Source: Candidatus Cloacimonadota bacterium (lineage in GTDB: Bacteria; Muiribacteriota; UBA6191; JACPRK01). Taken from it: a stretch of 14,892 bases of DNA. The first letter of the stretch is position 1. Each line of letters begins with the position of its first letter. Shown here in pieces: positions 8,695 to 14,861 of the stretch. The notes beneath the pieces were generated by a model. That model did no database searches. It was not told the DNA's origin and was given only the letters and a program-made list of their open reading frames with translations. Position numbers and translations under genes: made by a program. The DNA is taken from NCBI GenBank assembly GCA_021772705.1, contig JAJFLN010000023.1, positions 1 through 14,892 on the forward strand, given 5' to 3'.

Positions 8695-9444
8695 ATGAAG
8701 ATCTGCGAGAATTGCGACCGCAAGAATCCGAACCGCCTGTCCGTATGTGGGTGGTGCAAGACACCTCTTCCTGAAACTGCCGTAACGTCAAGGCGACTGC
8801 GAGCCGCGCACTCAAGTCCTGTTCAGACTACCTCCGAGCCAGAAGTGGTACGTGCGTTGCGTCAGGAGACTCAGGCAGCTTCTGCCTCTGGACGACGGAC
8901 CGACGTAGAGTGTAGCGCACGGATCGTTCCGGCTGACCGCCCCGGCCGCCAGGTCTTCCTAGTCAAACGTTGGAAGTTTGTCGGCCATGAAGACTGTCGG
9001 ATTGTAATCACATCATCCTCATGGACTCTACATGGGGACGATGACCGACAAATCGCGGAGATCCCCAGCGACCGAGTATACTCTTCCGTACGCCTAGCAA
9101 AGGCCATTGTTGGTTGTAGAGTGGATTTTCTAGCAGAGAAAGTGGCCATTTCCCCGGATGACTTTGCGCACATTGAGGCGGCATGGCTTGCGGCTCCGCG
9201 ACCCGCCTTTAATCCAGGACTATACGCTTTTAATGTTCTGCTCGCTGCGGTGCTTCTTGCAAATGGCGCTGCCCATCTCGTCGAAAGAGGCGCTTCAGGT
9301 GCCGTATTGTTTCTCGGTATGCTTGGCATGATGTTCTTGGGTATAGCTCAAACCGGCCTCAACTCGTCCAGACGGGCGGGTACTTGGCTGCTGACTTTCG
9401 TTCTTAGCTTAGTCGTATACAGTGTGATCAAGGGCCCCCGCTAG
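8695..9444 (+). CDS. zinc-ribbon membrane protein, unknown function
   Basis: The 249-residue product starts with a compact zinc ribbon: Cys4-x2-Cys7 and Cys18-x2-Cys21, with CENC and CGWC as knuckles. A polar linker (about 25-80) follows. About 85-165 is a soluble region rich in beta-strand patterns (RQVFLVKRWKFVG, CRIVITSSSWTLHG) that could be a PH-like or similar small domain. Three hydrophobic segments lie at about 177-195, 200-222 and 228-246. N-terminal zinc ribbons fused to membrane segments are common in uncharacterised bacterial proteins. I do not recognise a specific family. The ATG has only a weak upstream purine stretch (CAGGCGA). It is the last gene of the kinase / Kelch group on this strand. 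Confidence 0.8.
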   Translation: MKICENCDRKNPNRLSVCGWCKTPLPETAVTSRRLRAAHSSPVQTTSEPEVVRALRQETQAASASGRRTDVECSARIVPADRPGRQVFLVKRWKFVGHEDCRIVITSSSWTLHGDDDRQIAEIPSDRVYSSVRLAKAIVGCRVDFLAEKVAISPDDFAHIEAAWLAAPRPAFNPGLYAFNVLLAAVLLANGAAHLVERGASGAVLFLGMLGMMFLGIAQTGLNSSRRAGTWLLTFVLSLVVYSVIKGPR

Positions 9445-9469
9445 TAGAGCATTGACCTATCCAAGAAGC

Positions 9470-9489
9470 TAGCCGGAGTCTCCTGGCTA
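9470..9489 (+). other. short inverted repeat after the zinc-ribbon gene
   Basis: TAGCCGGA and TCCTGGCTA form an 8-bp stem with one bulge and a 3-base loop, 25 bases beyond the stop codon. There is no T-run, so it may be an RNA 3'-end structure rather than an intrinsic terminator. Confidence 0.3.
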
Positions 9490-9553
9490 CGGCCACTTCT
9501 GCGGCCCGGCGCGCTGGCGTAACGGATTGTTTCTGTCGCTGAGAAGCATGTCT

Positions 9554-9598
9554 CAGCATGGAGTCTCGGCGGTTGATGTCTCTCGCCATGCTGTTTTT
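9554..9598 (+). terminator. hairpin with T-run, possible terminator
   Basis: CAGCATGG (9554-9561) pairs perfectly with CCATGCTG (9586-9593) and is directly followed by TTTTT. The loop is long (24 bases) and only partly pairs. It lies about 110 bp past the zinc-ribbon gene and just before the transposase remnant, so it could end transcription of the upstream genes or belong to the insertion sequence. Confidence 0.45.
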
Positions 9599-9637
9599 CT
9601 GTTGTAGTCCGACCTGTTGTTGTAGTACCTAAAACTC

Positions 9638-10012
9638 ATGCAACTGGTCTCGAAGAAGATCAACGGAAAGACTTAGTGGTACTTGATTCGCAAGGGTCGA
9701 AAGAACGGTGTACCTACGAACGTTGAGACGATCTATCTCGGCAAGCCGGATAGGATCGCCGAGCTCCTCGGACTCAGCGCCAGCCCGGAGGCAACGGCAG
9801 ACTTCCCGGTTGGAGGGCGAAGCCGCGAGGTTGGTGCCAGCGCCGCATTGTGGGCCGAGGCCAAGCAACTGGGGCTCGTCGAGCTCATCAACGCCACGCT
9901 CTCGGAGAAGGACCGGAGGCAGGACGCGTCAGTCTCCTACGGTGAGCTGTTGGTTGCCATGGCGATTCAGCGATCAATAGCTCCGCGGTCATTGAAGAGC
10001 CTTGTTTTCTGA
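9638..10012 (+). pseudogene. IS1634-type (IS4 superfamily) transposase remnant
   Basis: The frame from ATG 9638 encodes the N-terminus of an IS1634-family transposase: KKINGKT, then a stop, then WYLIRKGRKNG, followed by YLGKPDRIAELLGLS and, after a spacer, AALWAEAKQLGLVELINATL, VSYGELLVAMAIQRSIAPRS. The in-frame TAG at 9674-9676 replaces a codon that is normally Tyr in this motif. The frame ends at 10012 after about 110 codons, whereas intact members have about 450-600 residues, and the DDE catalytic region is missing. Both features mark a dead fragment. No terminal inverted repeats were identified. Confidence 0.75.
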
Positions 10013-10040
10013 GCGAATCTCTGAGGACTGCGGCATGTGT

Positions 10041-10180
10041 AAGGAGGGAGGTTTCTCATGCGTGGTCCCCATCCCCTCTATCAGATTCGCCTGAGTGGTG
10101 GTCAGAAAGCGCAGTTGCGGCGGGAGTGCCGTAGCCGGTCAGCCCAACATCGGTTCGTCGAGCGGCGGCGGAAATCAGTA
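10041..10180 (+). pseudogene. probable IS630-type transposase N-terminal fragment
   Basis: ATG 10058 has a strong ribosome binding site (AAGGAGG at 10041-10047, 10 bases away). The first 40 or so codons (YQIRLSGGQKAQLRRECR and what follows) resemble the helix-turn-helix start of IS630-type transposases, where LS.EQR.ELERLVRS precedes an Arg-rich RARI segment. After about 10180 the similarity ends and the frame runs on as low-complexity basic sequence to 10366. The match is short, so an unrelated small gene is possible. Confidence 0.35.
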
Positions 10181-10325
10181 CGGGCTGTCTGCCCGCACCT
10201 GGAACGAGAAGTGGGAGAAAACACCCTTCGTAGGTACAATGGAAGAAATGCTCGACACCATCGAGACCCTGATGCCCCACCTGATCGGGTCGTGGGGATC
10301 TCCAGACGGGAACCCGGCGGAGTGA
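10158..10325 (+). CDS. hypothetical protein fragment in a second frame
   Basis: A different + frame becomes gene-like here: NQYGLSARTWNEKWEKTP, then TMEEMLDTIETLMPHLIGSW, ending at TGA 10323-10325. The helical, acidic pattern and aromatic content look like real protein, while the sequence before about 10158 in this frame does not. With the frame change from the transposase-like segment, it may be the C-terminal piece of a disrupted gene joined to an IS fragment. I do not recognise the family. Confidence 0.3.
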   Translation, partial: SSGGGNQYGLSARTWNEKWEKTPFVGTMEEMLDTIETLMPHLIGSWGSPDGNPAE

Positions 10326-10375
10326 CCAGCCGAAACTGTCGGATTACTTCCCATGAGCAGCACTAGCCCCTCAAA

Positions 10376-10699
10376 GGAGCCGCGATGTGTCCTCGCTTCT
10401 CCGGCGATACAGGCCTCTCTGTCCGGGCATGACCGGCCGACCAGATGACGCTTGGTATCCCCAGACACCAAAATAGAGGTTTTTGACTCCATCACCCCCT
10501 GGCTGGAACGGGTATTGCTGGAACGTGAGTGGGAACCATTCGCCTGGAATCATGGTCGGCGAGGTTGGCTCCCGCGGACCTCAGTCGAAACCGTCCCTCC
10601 GGCGCAGAGGGGGCCGAGAGTTCAACGATGCCCGCGCCTGCTACGATCAGTGGTTCCGTAGTGCGACGGACTGGTAACACCTCATGCCCAATCTCTCAA
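10376..10699 (+). repeat. long direct repeat, copy 1
   Basis: This 324-bp segment matches 11928-12345 in the same orientation, from GCGATGTGTCCTCG to ATGCCCAATCTCTCAA. The best stretch (10384-10560) differs at scattered bases and one or two single-base indels. Relative to copy 2 it lacks about 100 bases around 10580-10596. A weak extension reaches CCCATGAG at 10350. It ends about 48 bp before the toxin gene. No transposase, terminal inverted repeats or known RNA fold was recognised. One + frame (WLERVLLEREWEPFAWNHG) is shared with copy 2 but is broken by indels. Confidence 0.85.
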
Positions 10700-10747
10700 G
10701 AACCCGGGTCAGGCCCCGGAAGCGAGTCCGCATGGTACTGTTACGCA

Positions 10748-11044
10748 ATGGCGGCCAGATTGCCCTTCCGGGAGAAACACATCCTCCCGGATCACTCGAT
10801 CGTGGAGATGGTCATCTCGCAGTTGCCTCGACGGAGTCGTGAGCGACCTTCCGGCCTCAAGTACAGTCTCTACTATGGTTTGGCAGATGGAACCTCAGTC
10901 GTACGGTACGACAACGAATCAGGCAAGGGCGACCATCGCCACTGTGGCACTGGTGAAGAGACGTACACCTTCAGCAACGTCGAAAGGCTAGTCGAGGATT
11001 TCCTGGCCGACGTGGCCAGGGCAAGGAAGCCAGCCAATGAGTAA
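10748..11044 (+). CDS. tumE: TumE/DUF6516-type toxin
   Basis: The 98-residue protein matches the TumE/DUF6516 toxin family as I know it: N-terminal PFREKHILPDHSIVEMVI, then LP followed by a Pro-rich turn, GLKYSLYYGLADGTSVVRYDN, the near-invariant ESGKGDHRHCG, then ETYTFSNVERLVEDFLADV. Its length is typical. Such toxins are the first gene of toxin-antitoxin pairs carried on Tn3-type transposons, plasmids and chromosomal islands; their biochemical target is not established to my knowledge. The start is ATG 10748, where family similarity begins; no ribosome binding site is visible, and the open frame extends upstream into the repeat without similarity. Its stop overlaps the antitoxin start by 8 bp (11037-11044). 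The pair sits between the two long direct repeats. Confidence 0.85.
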   Translation: MAARLPFREKHILPDHSIVEMVISQLPRRSRERPSGLKYSLYYGLADGTSVVRYDNESGKGDHRHCGTGEETYTFSNVERLVEDFLADVARARKPANE

Positions 11045-11399
11045 GGACCTTCGCATTGGAGTCGGGACCCTGCGGGAGACTGCGGGACGATTTGTGACAG
11101 CCTGGAAGAGGGGAGAACGAGGGGATATCGTCGAGCGACTGGAGCTCACCACCTTCGAGGACATGGAGACCTTCTTGGCGGTGATGACCTCGACCCGATG
11201 GGCTCTTCTGCGGGCGCTCCGCGCCAAGGGACCCATGAACGTCCGTGCACTTGCCAAAGCCCTGGCCCGTGACTACGAGAACGTCCACAACGATGTCGGC
11301 ATACTCGCAAATGCTGGACTTATCGATCGATCGAGCGGTGGACGTGTGCTAGTGCCATGGGACACGCTTCTCGCCGAACTCGACCTGAAGGCAGCCTGA
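11037..11399 (+). CDS. tumA: TumA-like winged-helix antitoxin
   Basis: This 120-residue protein has an N-terminal helical half (RETAGRFVTAWKRGERGD) that probably contacts the toxin. A winged-helix DNA-binding half follows: TSTRWALLRALRAKGPM, VRALAKALARDYENVHNDV as the recognition region, then LANAGLIDRSSGGRVLVPW as the wing. This matches the MarR/ArsR-like regulators paired with TumE toxins. It overlaps the upstream toxin gene by 8 bp, implying translational coupling, and would neutralise the toxin and repress the common promoter by analogy with other type II modules. The toxin-first order is usual for this family. The frame is intact, so the module may be functional. Confidence 0.85.
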   Translation: MSKDLRIGVGTLRETAGRFVTAWKRGERGDIVERLELTTFEDMETFLAVMTSTRWALLRALRAKGPMNVRALAKALARDYENVHNDVGILANAGLIDRSSGGRVLVPWDTLLAELDLKAA

Positions 11400-11505
11400 T
11401 GCCTCAGCCAGTTTTCTGCTAATCTCACCTGCTCATCCTACCCCGTCTTGGCACCTCAGCAAGGCACGTTCGACCGCAGGGTGCGTTTGCGGGAGAGTGG
11501 CCCGG
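11400..11505. other. short gap after the antitoxin gene
   Basis: No gene, hairpin or clear signal was found between the antitoxin stop and the end of the reverse-strand PKD fragment. Confidence 0.3.
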
Positions 11506-11910
11506 TCAGCGTGGCAGCACCAGCGAGCCGCCGCCCGGCGAGAGAGGAGGCCGCGGCCCCACCACTGTCTTCGGTGTCGCCACCTCAACGGAGGCCCGTG
11601 CCACCGCACCCCGTGTCAGTCCGTCGTCGGTGAAGAGCTGGAACACCATCCGGTGGGAGGCCCCCTCCCCCAGGTCCGGCGCCACGAAGGTCGTCACGGA
11701 AGCGTAGGGGTCCGAGAGCCGCACCAGTGGCTCTGCCGTCTGGGTCCACTGATAGGTCAGGGCTGCATCGACCGTCCCGGGCTGGGAGCTGGTTCGACCG
11801 TCCAGGATCAAGGGTGTTCCAGGAAGCACCGTGACGCCACAGGCGGCCTCCGCCTCGAACGGAGAAACAGGTCGTGTGTCCCCGAGTTTCGGGCCCTTCG
11901 ACGACCGGTG
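11506..11910 (-). pseudogene. orphan PKD/K319-like domain fragment
   Basis: On the - strand this segment encodes one well-formed PKD-type domain: GVTVLPGTPLILDGRTSS, ALTYQWTQTAEPLVRLSDP, TTFVAPDLGEGASHRMVFQL, then DGLTRGAVARASVEV. It ends with a short Pro/Gly tail and a stop at 11506-11508. The frame continues upstream into the long repeat (start at 11982), where it no longer resembles PKD. It has no signal peptide and no further domains, so it looks like the 3' end of a larger surface-protein gene cut off by rearrangement at the repeat border. It is the only convincing coding sequence on the - strand. A short expressed secreted protein is unlikely because no export signal is visible. Confidence 0.6.
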
Positions 11911-11927
11911 ACAGTCGCCTCCCATGA

Positions 11928-12345
11928 GGAGTCGCGATGTGTCCTCGTTTCTCCGGCGATACAGGCCTCTCTGTCCGGGCATGACCAGCCGACCAGGTGA
12001 CGCTTGGTATCCCCAGACACCAAAATGGAGGGTTTGGCTCCGTCAGACCCTGGCTGGAACGGGTATTGCTAGAACGCGGGTGGGAACCATTCGCCTGGAA
12101 TCATGGTCTCGGTGAGGTTGGGTCCCCGGGACAGGAGACGGCAACCGACGTGCCTCTGCAGTGGGAATCAGCGCCGGTCCAGCCGGCAGGGCTCAGTCGC
12201 TGGGTCGCCCGGCCGGGGCGGGTCCGCCTTGCGCGGTTGTTCCTCCGGCGCAGAGAGCACCGAGAGTTCAACGGTGCCCTCGCTTGCTGCGAGCAGTGGT
12301 TCCGTGGCGCGAAGGACTGGTGACACCTCATGCCCAATCTCTCAA
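11928..12345 (+). repeat. long direct repeat, copy 2
   Basis: This is the second, longer copy (418 bp) of the repeat at 10376-10699. It keeps about 100 bases (roughly 12135-12240) that copy 1 lacks. Its last 16 bases are the start of the SUMF1-domain gene (ATG 12330 and the next four codons), and identity stops abruptly there. In one + frame (11997-12323) it is open throughout and ends in FNGALACCEQWFRGAKDW and a stop 6 bp before that ATG. In copy 1 the equivalent ending is FNDARACYDQWFRSATDW, also followed 6 bases later by ATG. Confidence 0.85.
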
Positions 12346-13397
12346 TACCTCTGTTCCTCACTCTCGCCATGCTGCTGTTGCCCTTACAGATCTTGGCCGG
12401 CTCTCCGCCCGAGGGAATGGTCCTGATTCCCGAAGGCCAGTTTTCGATGGGATCGGATCTAGGGCTGTATGACGAGAAACCAGAACGGCTCATCACGCTC
12501 TCGGCCTTCTACATCGATCGACAGGAGGTCTCCACGGCGGACTTCGCCGCTGCCGTCAAGCGTGGAAGGGCGTTCGAGAAGATCCAGGGACCCTGGTTTC
12601 GATTCAGCGCCGAGGGCTGCATCGACTTGCTCGAACATGCTCGCAGCCAGACCTCACCCGCGGCTCGGGCAGCCAAGCGGGCCGGCCCCGAGGCGGCAGC
12701 GGATCCCGACCGGCGCGCCGAAGCCGCGTTGACCTTTCTGGCGAACATGACCGGGTTTCCTCGTCGGGCTCTGGAGGGGGCCGCCCCGGCGGAGCTGTCC
12801 CGACTGCCGGAGGTACGCCGTCAGATACGTCTCCAGTCCCGCAAGCCTGTGCGCTGCGTCACGTGGCATGACGCAGTCTGGTATGCCCGCGTCATGAAGA
12901 AGCGCCTGCCGACCGAAGCGGAGTGGGAGCGGACAGCCCGAGGCGACGACGGCCGAGTTTACCCCTGGGGAAACTCCTGGCAGGAAGGTCGCTGCCGAGC
13001 CGGTCTGTCCGAGTCGGCGGGCCCCCTGCCTGCGGGCAGCTTTCCGGACGGGGCCAGCCCGGAGGGATGTTTGGACATGGCGGGGAATGTGTGGGAGTGG
13101 GTCGCCGACTGGTATGGCGAGGACGAGTATGGCCGGTCCATGGTCACCCGGAACCCGAAGGGGCCCGATGGTCTTCCTGCAGGACAGCTACCCGGCCCGG
13201 ATCCGACGAAACAGATGCTCCGATCCCCGCTGCAGGGGCGGGAGAGAGACACCCGCAAGGTGCTCCGGGGTGGCGGTTTCGGAGGCACCGGTTCGTGGCG
13301 AGCCCGGTTCGACACTCGAGGCAGCCGCCGGCAGTGGAGCAACCCGAACTACTGGATGCCCGACGTCGGGTTCCGGTGCGCGAAGGATGCCCGATGA
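12330..13397 (+). CDS. secreted SUMF1/FGE-fold protein lacking catalytic cysteines
   Basis: The 355-residue protein has a signal peptide (1-23, LFLTLAMLLLPLQILAG) and a formylglycine-generating-enzyme (SUMF1) fold: GMVLIPEGQFSMGSD and FYIDRQEVS at the start, VTWHDAVWYA (from about 177), KRLPTEAEWERTARG (about 191), YPWGN, DMAGNVWEWVADWYG (from 249), LRGGGFGGTGSW (from 311) and VGFRCA near the end. True FGEs carry two cysteines after the RGG motif; here Gly and Trp occupy those places, so it is not expected to activate sulfatases. About 100 residues rich in Ala/Arg (about 66-170) separate the first two motif groups, longer than usual. A binding or assembly role is inferred. The ATG lies within the long repeat, with only a weak ribosome binding site and 6 bp after an upstream stop. 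Confidence 0.88.
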   Translation: MPNLSIPLFLTLAMLLLPLQILAGSPPEGMVLIPEGQFSMGSDLGLYDEKPERLITLSAFYIDRQEVSTADFAAAVKRGRAFEKIQGPWFRFSAEGCIDLLEHARSQTSPAARAAKRAGPEAAADPDRRAEAALTFLANMTGFPRRALEGAAPAELSRLPEVRRQIRLQSRKPVRCVTWHDAVWYARVMKKRLPTEAEWERTARGDDGRVYPWGNSWQEGRCRAGLSESAGPLPAGSFPDGASPEGCLDMAGNVWEWVADWYGEDEYGRSMVTRNPKGPDGLPAGQLPGPDPTKQMLRSPLQGRERDTRKVLRGGGFGGTGSWRARFDTRGSRRQWSNPNYWMPDVGFRCAKDAR

Positions 13398-13432
13398 CAC
13401 GGGAGCGACGGCGGATCATGGCGATTCTAGAT

Positions 13433-13540
13433 CCGTTCGGCCTGAGCCTGTCGAAGGCCACTAGGATCGATGCGGATTCTCGCGTGATGGCCCCCTTCGG
13501 CGTAGCTCAGGACATGCTTCGACAAACCAGGGCGAACGGT
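13433..13540. repeat. REP-like inverted repeat pair
   Basis: CCGTTCGGCCTGAGCCTGTC with GAAGG following (13433-13457) is matched on the opposite strand by GCTTCGACAAACCAGGGCG with AACGG following (13515-13539). A related CCCTTCGGCGTAGCTCAGG starts at 13493. This TTCGACAGGCTCAGG-type palindrome is a widespread dispersed intergenic repeat that many bacterial genomes carry in numerous copies. It lies in the gap between the SUMF1-domain and RidA-family genes and could fold into a large hairpin. Confidence 0.7.
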
Positions 13541-13581
13541 CACAGATTGATGCGGCCTCCCAGGTTTCGCCGTCGCTCCCG

Positions 13582-13689
13582 ATGACACAGATCAATCCGG
13601 AGTCTCGGACCCAACAGGGAGAACCAACGGTGCAATTGGATCAGTTTCGAAAGCGAGAGTCCGAGCGGCCGAGAGGAGTGCGAACATGA
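13582..13689 (+). CDS. possible 35-codon ORF overlapping the RidA-family start
   Basis: A frame from ATG 13582 encodes a polar, charged 35-residue peptide (MTQINPESRTQQGEPTVQLD and 15 more residues). Its TGA overlaps the next gene's ATG in the four bases ATGA (13686-13689). An internal GTG at 13630 with GGGAGA 7 bases before it is an alternative start, giving 19 codons. The overlap is the classic arrangement for translational coupling. The ATG itself has no visible ribosome binding site, and chance is a real possibility for so short a frame. Confidence 0.25.
   Translation: MTQINPESRTQQGEPTVQLDQFRKRESERPRGVRT
13672..13678 (+). promoter_or_regulatory. ribosome binding site of the RidA-family gene
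   Basis: AGAGGAG lies 7 bases before ATG 13686 and decides that start. It also lies inside the possible upstream small ORF. Confidence 0.75.
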
Positions 13690-14861
13690 GCGAGGCAGAG
13701 CGATTCGAGTCCGAGGGAGTCGTCATCGACGTTCGGGAACAGCGGGGTGCGGGCTCCACCCAAGTCTACATGACGGCGACGGTGATGGAGGGAACCGACG
13801 CGGCCCTCTCGGCAAGCGCGGCCTACGGCGCCTTGTCCCACATCCTTGCGGAGAAGAGTATCTCCACGATGCAGGAGAAGATCTTCGGCTCCCTCGCCGT
13901 CAAGGATGCCATCCTCGCGTCTCGTCAGTCTGCGCTGGAGGAGAAGGGCCTGGCGAACGACCGCTCGCCCCTCTACCTCGAGGGGAAGCCCGTCCGTGAC
14001 GTTCCCTTCGCCGGCGTCCAGATCTGGGGAGTCGTCCCTCACCCCGAGAGCACTCACCGGGTGGTGGATATCGAACTCCCTCTGGGTCTCCAGGGACGTC
14101 AGTGGGAGGGAGACCATTTCAGGATGATCCACGTTCCCGCCATGACAGGATTGCGGCCCGGGATGGCGCCCTCTCAGTGCATCACGGAGCAGGCCGATGA
14201 TCTGTGGCAGATCGCCCGCAGCTGTCTCAAGGCGCTGGACATGCCCTTTTCGAAGGTCTTCCGCACCTGGATCTATCTGGGCCGGATTCTCGACTGGTAT
14301 GGCGAATTCAATCGGGTCAGGACTCGTCATTTCCGGGAAATTCTCCCACAGACACCCACCGGGATGATCTGTCCTGCCAGCACAGGAATCCAGGGACGCG
14401 CCGGAGCCGAGGAGTGCTTGATGGACATGCTGATCCTGGACCAAGACCGTGCCGCGACACCTGCTGTCGAGCCGATCCTGACCACGCCCCGCCAGCAACC
14501 GGCCCCGGACTACGGCTCCTCATTCTCGCGAGGCATGCTGGTTTCCCTGGACGACTGCAGGACGATCTACGTTTCCGGCACCGCGTCCATCGATTCCACC
14601 GGTGCCACGATCTACCTCAACGAGGCCGAGGCCCAGTGCTTCGAGACCCTGATGAACGTCGCGTCCCTGCTCGAGAGCAGAGGCTCCAGCCTGTCCAGGA
14701 TCAGCTCTGCCACTCTCTACTGCACCAGCCGGGAAGTGTTCGACGCCTACCAGCAGGTGATCCGCCTGCTCGACGTGCCCCGGTTCCCGACCCTATCGGT
14801 CATCGCCGACGTCTGTCGATCCGACCTGCTCGTGGAACTGGAAGCTGTGGCAGCCGGTTGA
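13686..14861 (+). CDS. two-domain RidA/YjgF-family protein, chorismatase-like
   Basis: The 391-residue protein ends in a typical RidA domain (about 280-391): GMLVSLDDCRTIYVSGTASI, ETLMNVASLLESRGSSL and CRSDLLVELEAVA. Arg378 aligns with the carboxylate-binding arginine of RidA imine deaminases (Arg105 in E. coli). The first 250 residues form a divergent half with MIHVPAMTG (about 147), KVFRTWIYLGRILDWYGEFN (about 190-210) and PASTGIQG (about 230). The arrangement of FRTW-I-YL, a WY/FN helix and P-STGI recalls two-domain chorismatases (FkbO/Hyg5/XanB2 type), which cleave chorismate to hydroxybenzoates or dihydroxycyclohexadienoate. Distant RidA paralogues of similar length also exist, so the reaction is not assigned. 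ATG 13686 has a good ribosome binding site (AGAGGAG, 13672-13678). Confidence 0.8.
   Translation: MSEAERFESEGVVIDVREQRGAGSTQVYMTATVMEGTDAALSASAAYGALSHILAEKSISTMQEKIFGSLAVKDAILASRQSALEEKGLANDRSPLYLEGKPVRDVPFAGVQIWGVVPHPESTHRVVDIELPLGLQGRQWEGDHFRMIHVPAMTGLRPGMAPSQCITEQADDLWQIARSCLKALDMPFSKVFRTWIYLGRILDWYGEFNRVRTRHFREILPQTPTGMICPASTGIQGRAGAEECLMDMLILDQDRAATPAVEPILTTPRQQPAPDYGSSFSRGMLVSLDDCRTIYVSGTASIDSTGATIYLNEAEAQCFETLMNVASLLESRGSSLSRISSATLYCTSREVFDAYQQVIRLLDVPRFPTLSVIADVCRSDLLVELEAVAAG

Noticed and set aside
10529..10747. N-terminal extension of the toxin frame upstream of ATG 10748
   Set aside because: It lies largely in the non-coding repeat, and family similarity starts only at ATG 10748.
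10376..12345. Integron cassette with attC sites
   Set aside because: The repeats are much longer than attC sites, and I found no core GTTRRRY/RYYYAAC pair or integron integrase.
13641..14498. 285-codon - strand frame under the RidA-family gene
   Set aside because: The + strand frame has clear family motifs and a ribosome binding site; the antisense product is His/Arg-rich without motifs.
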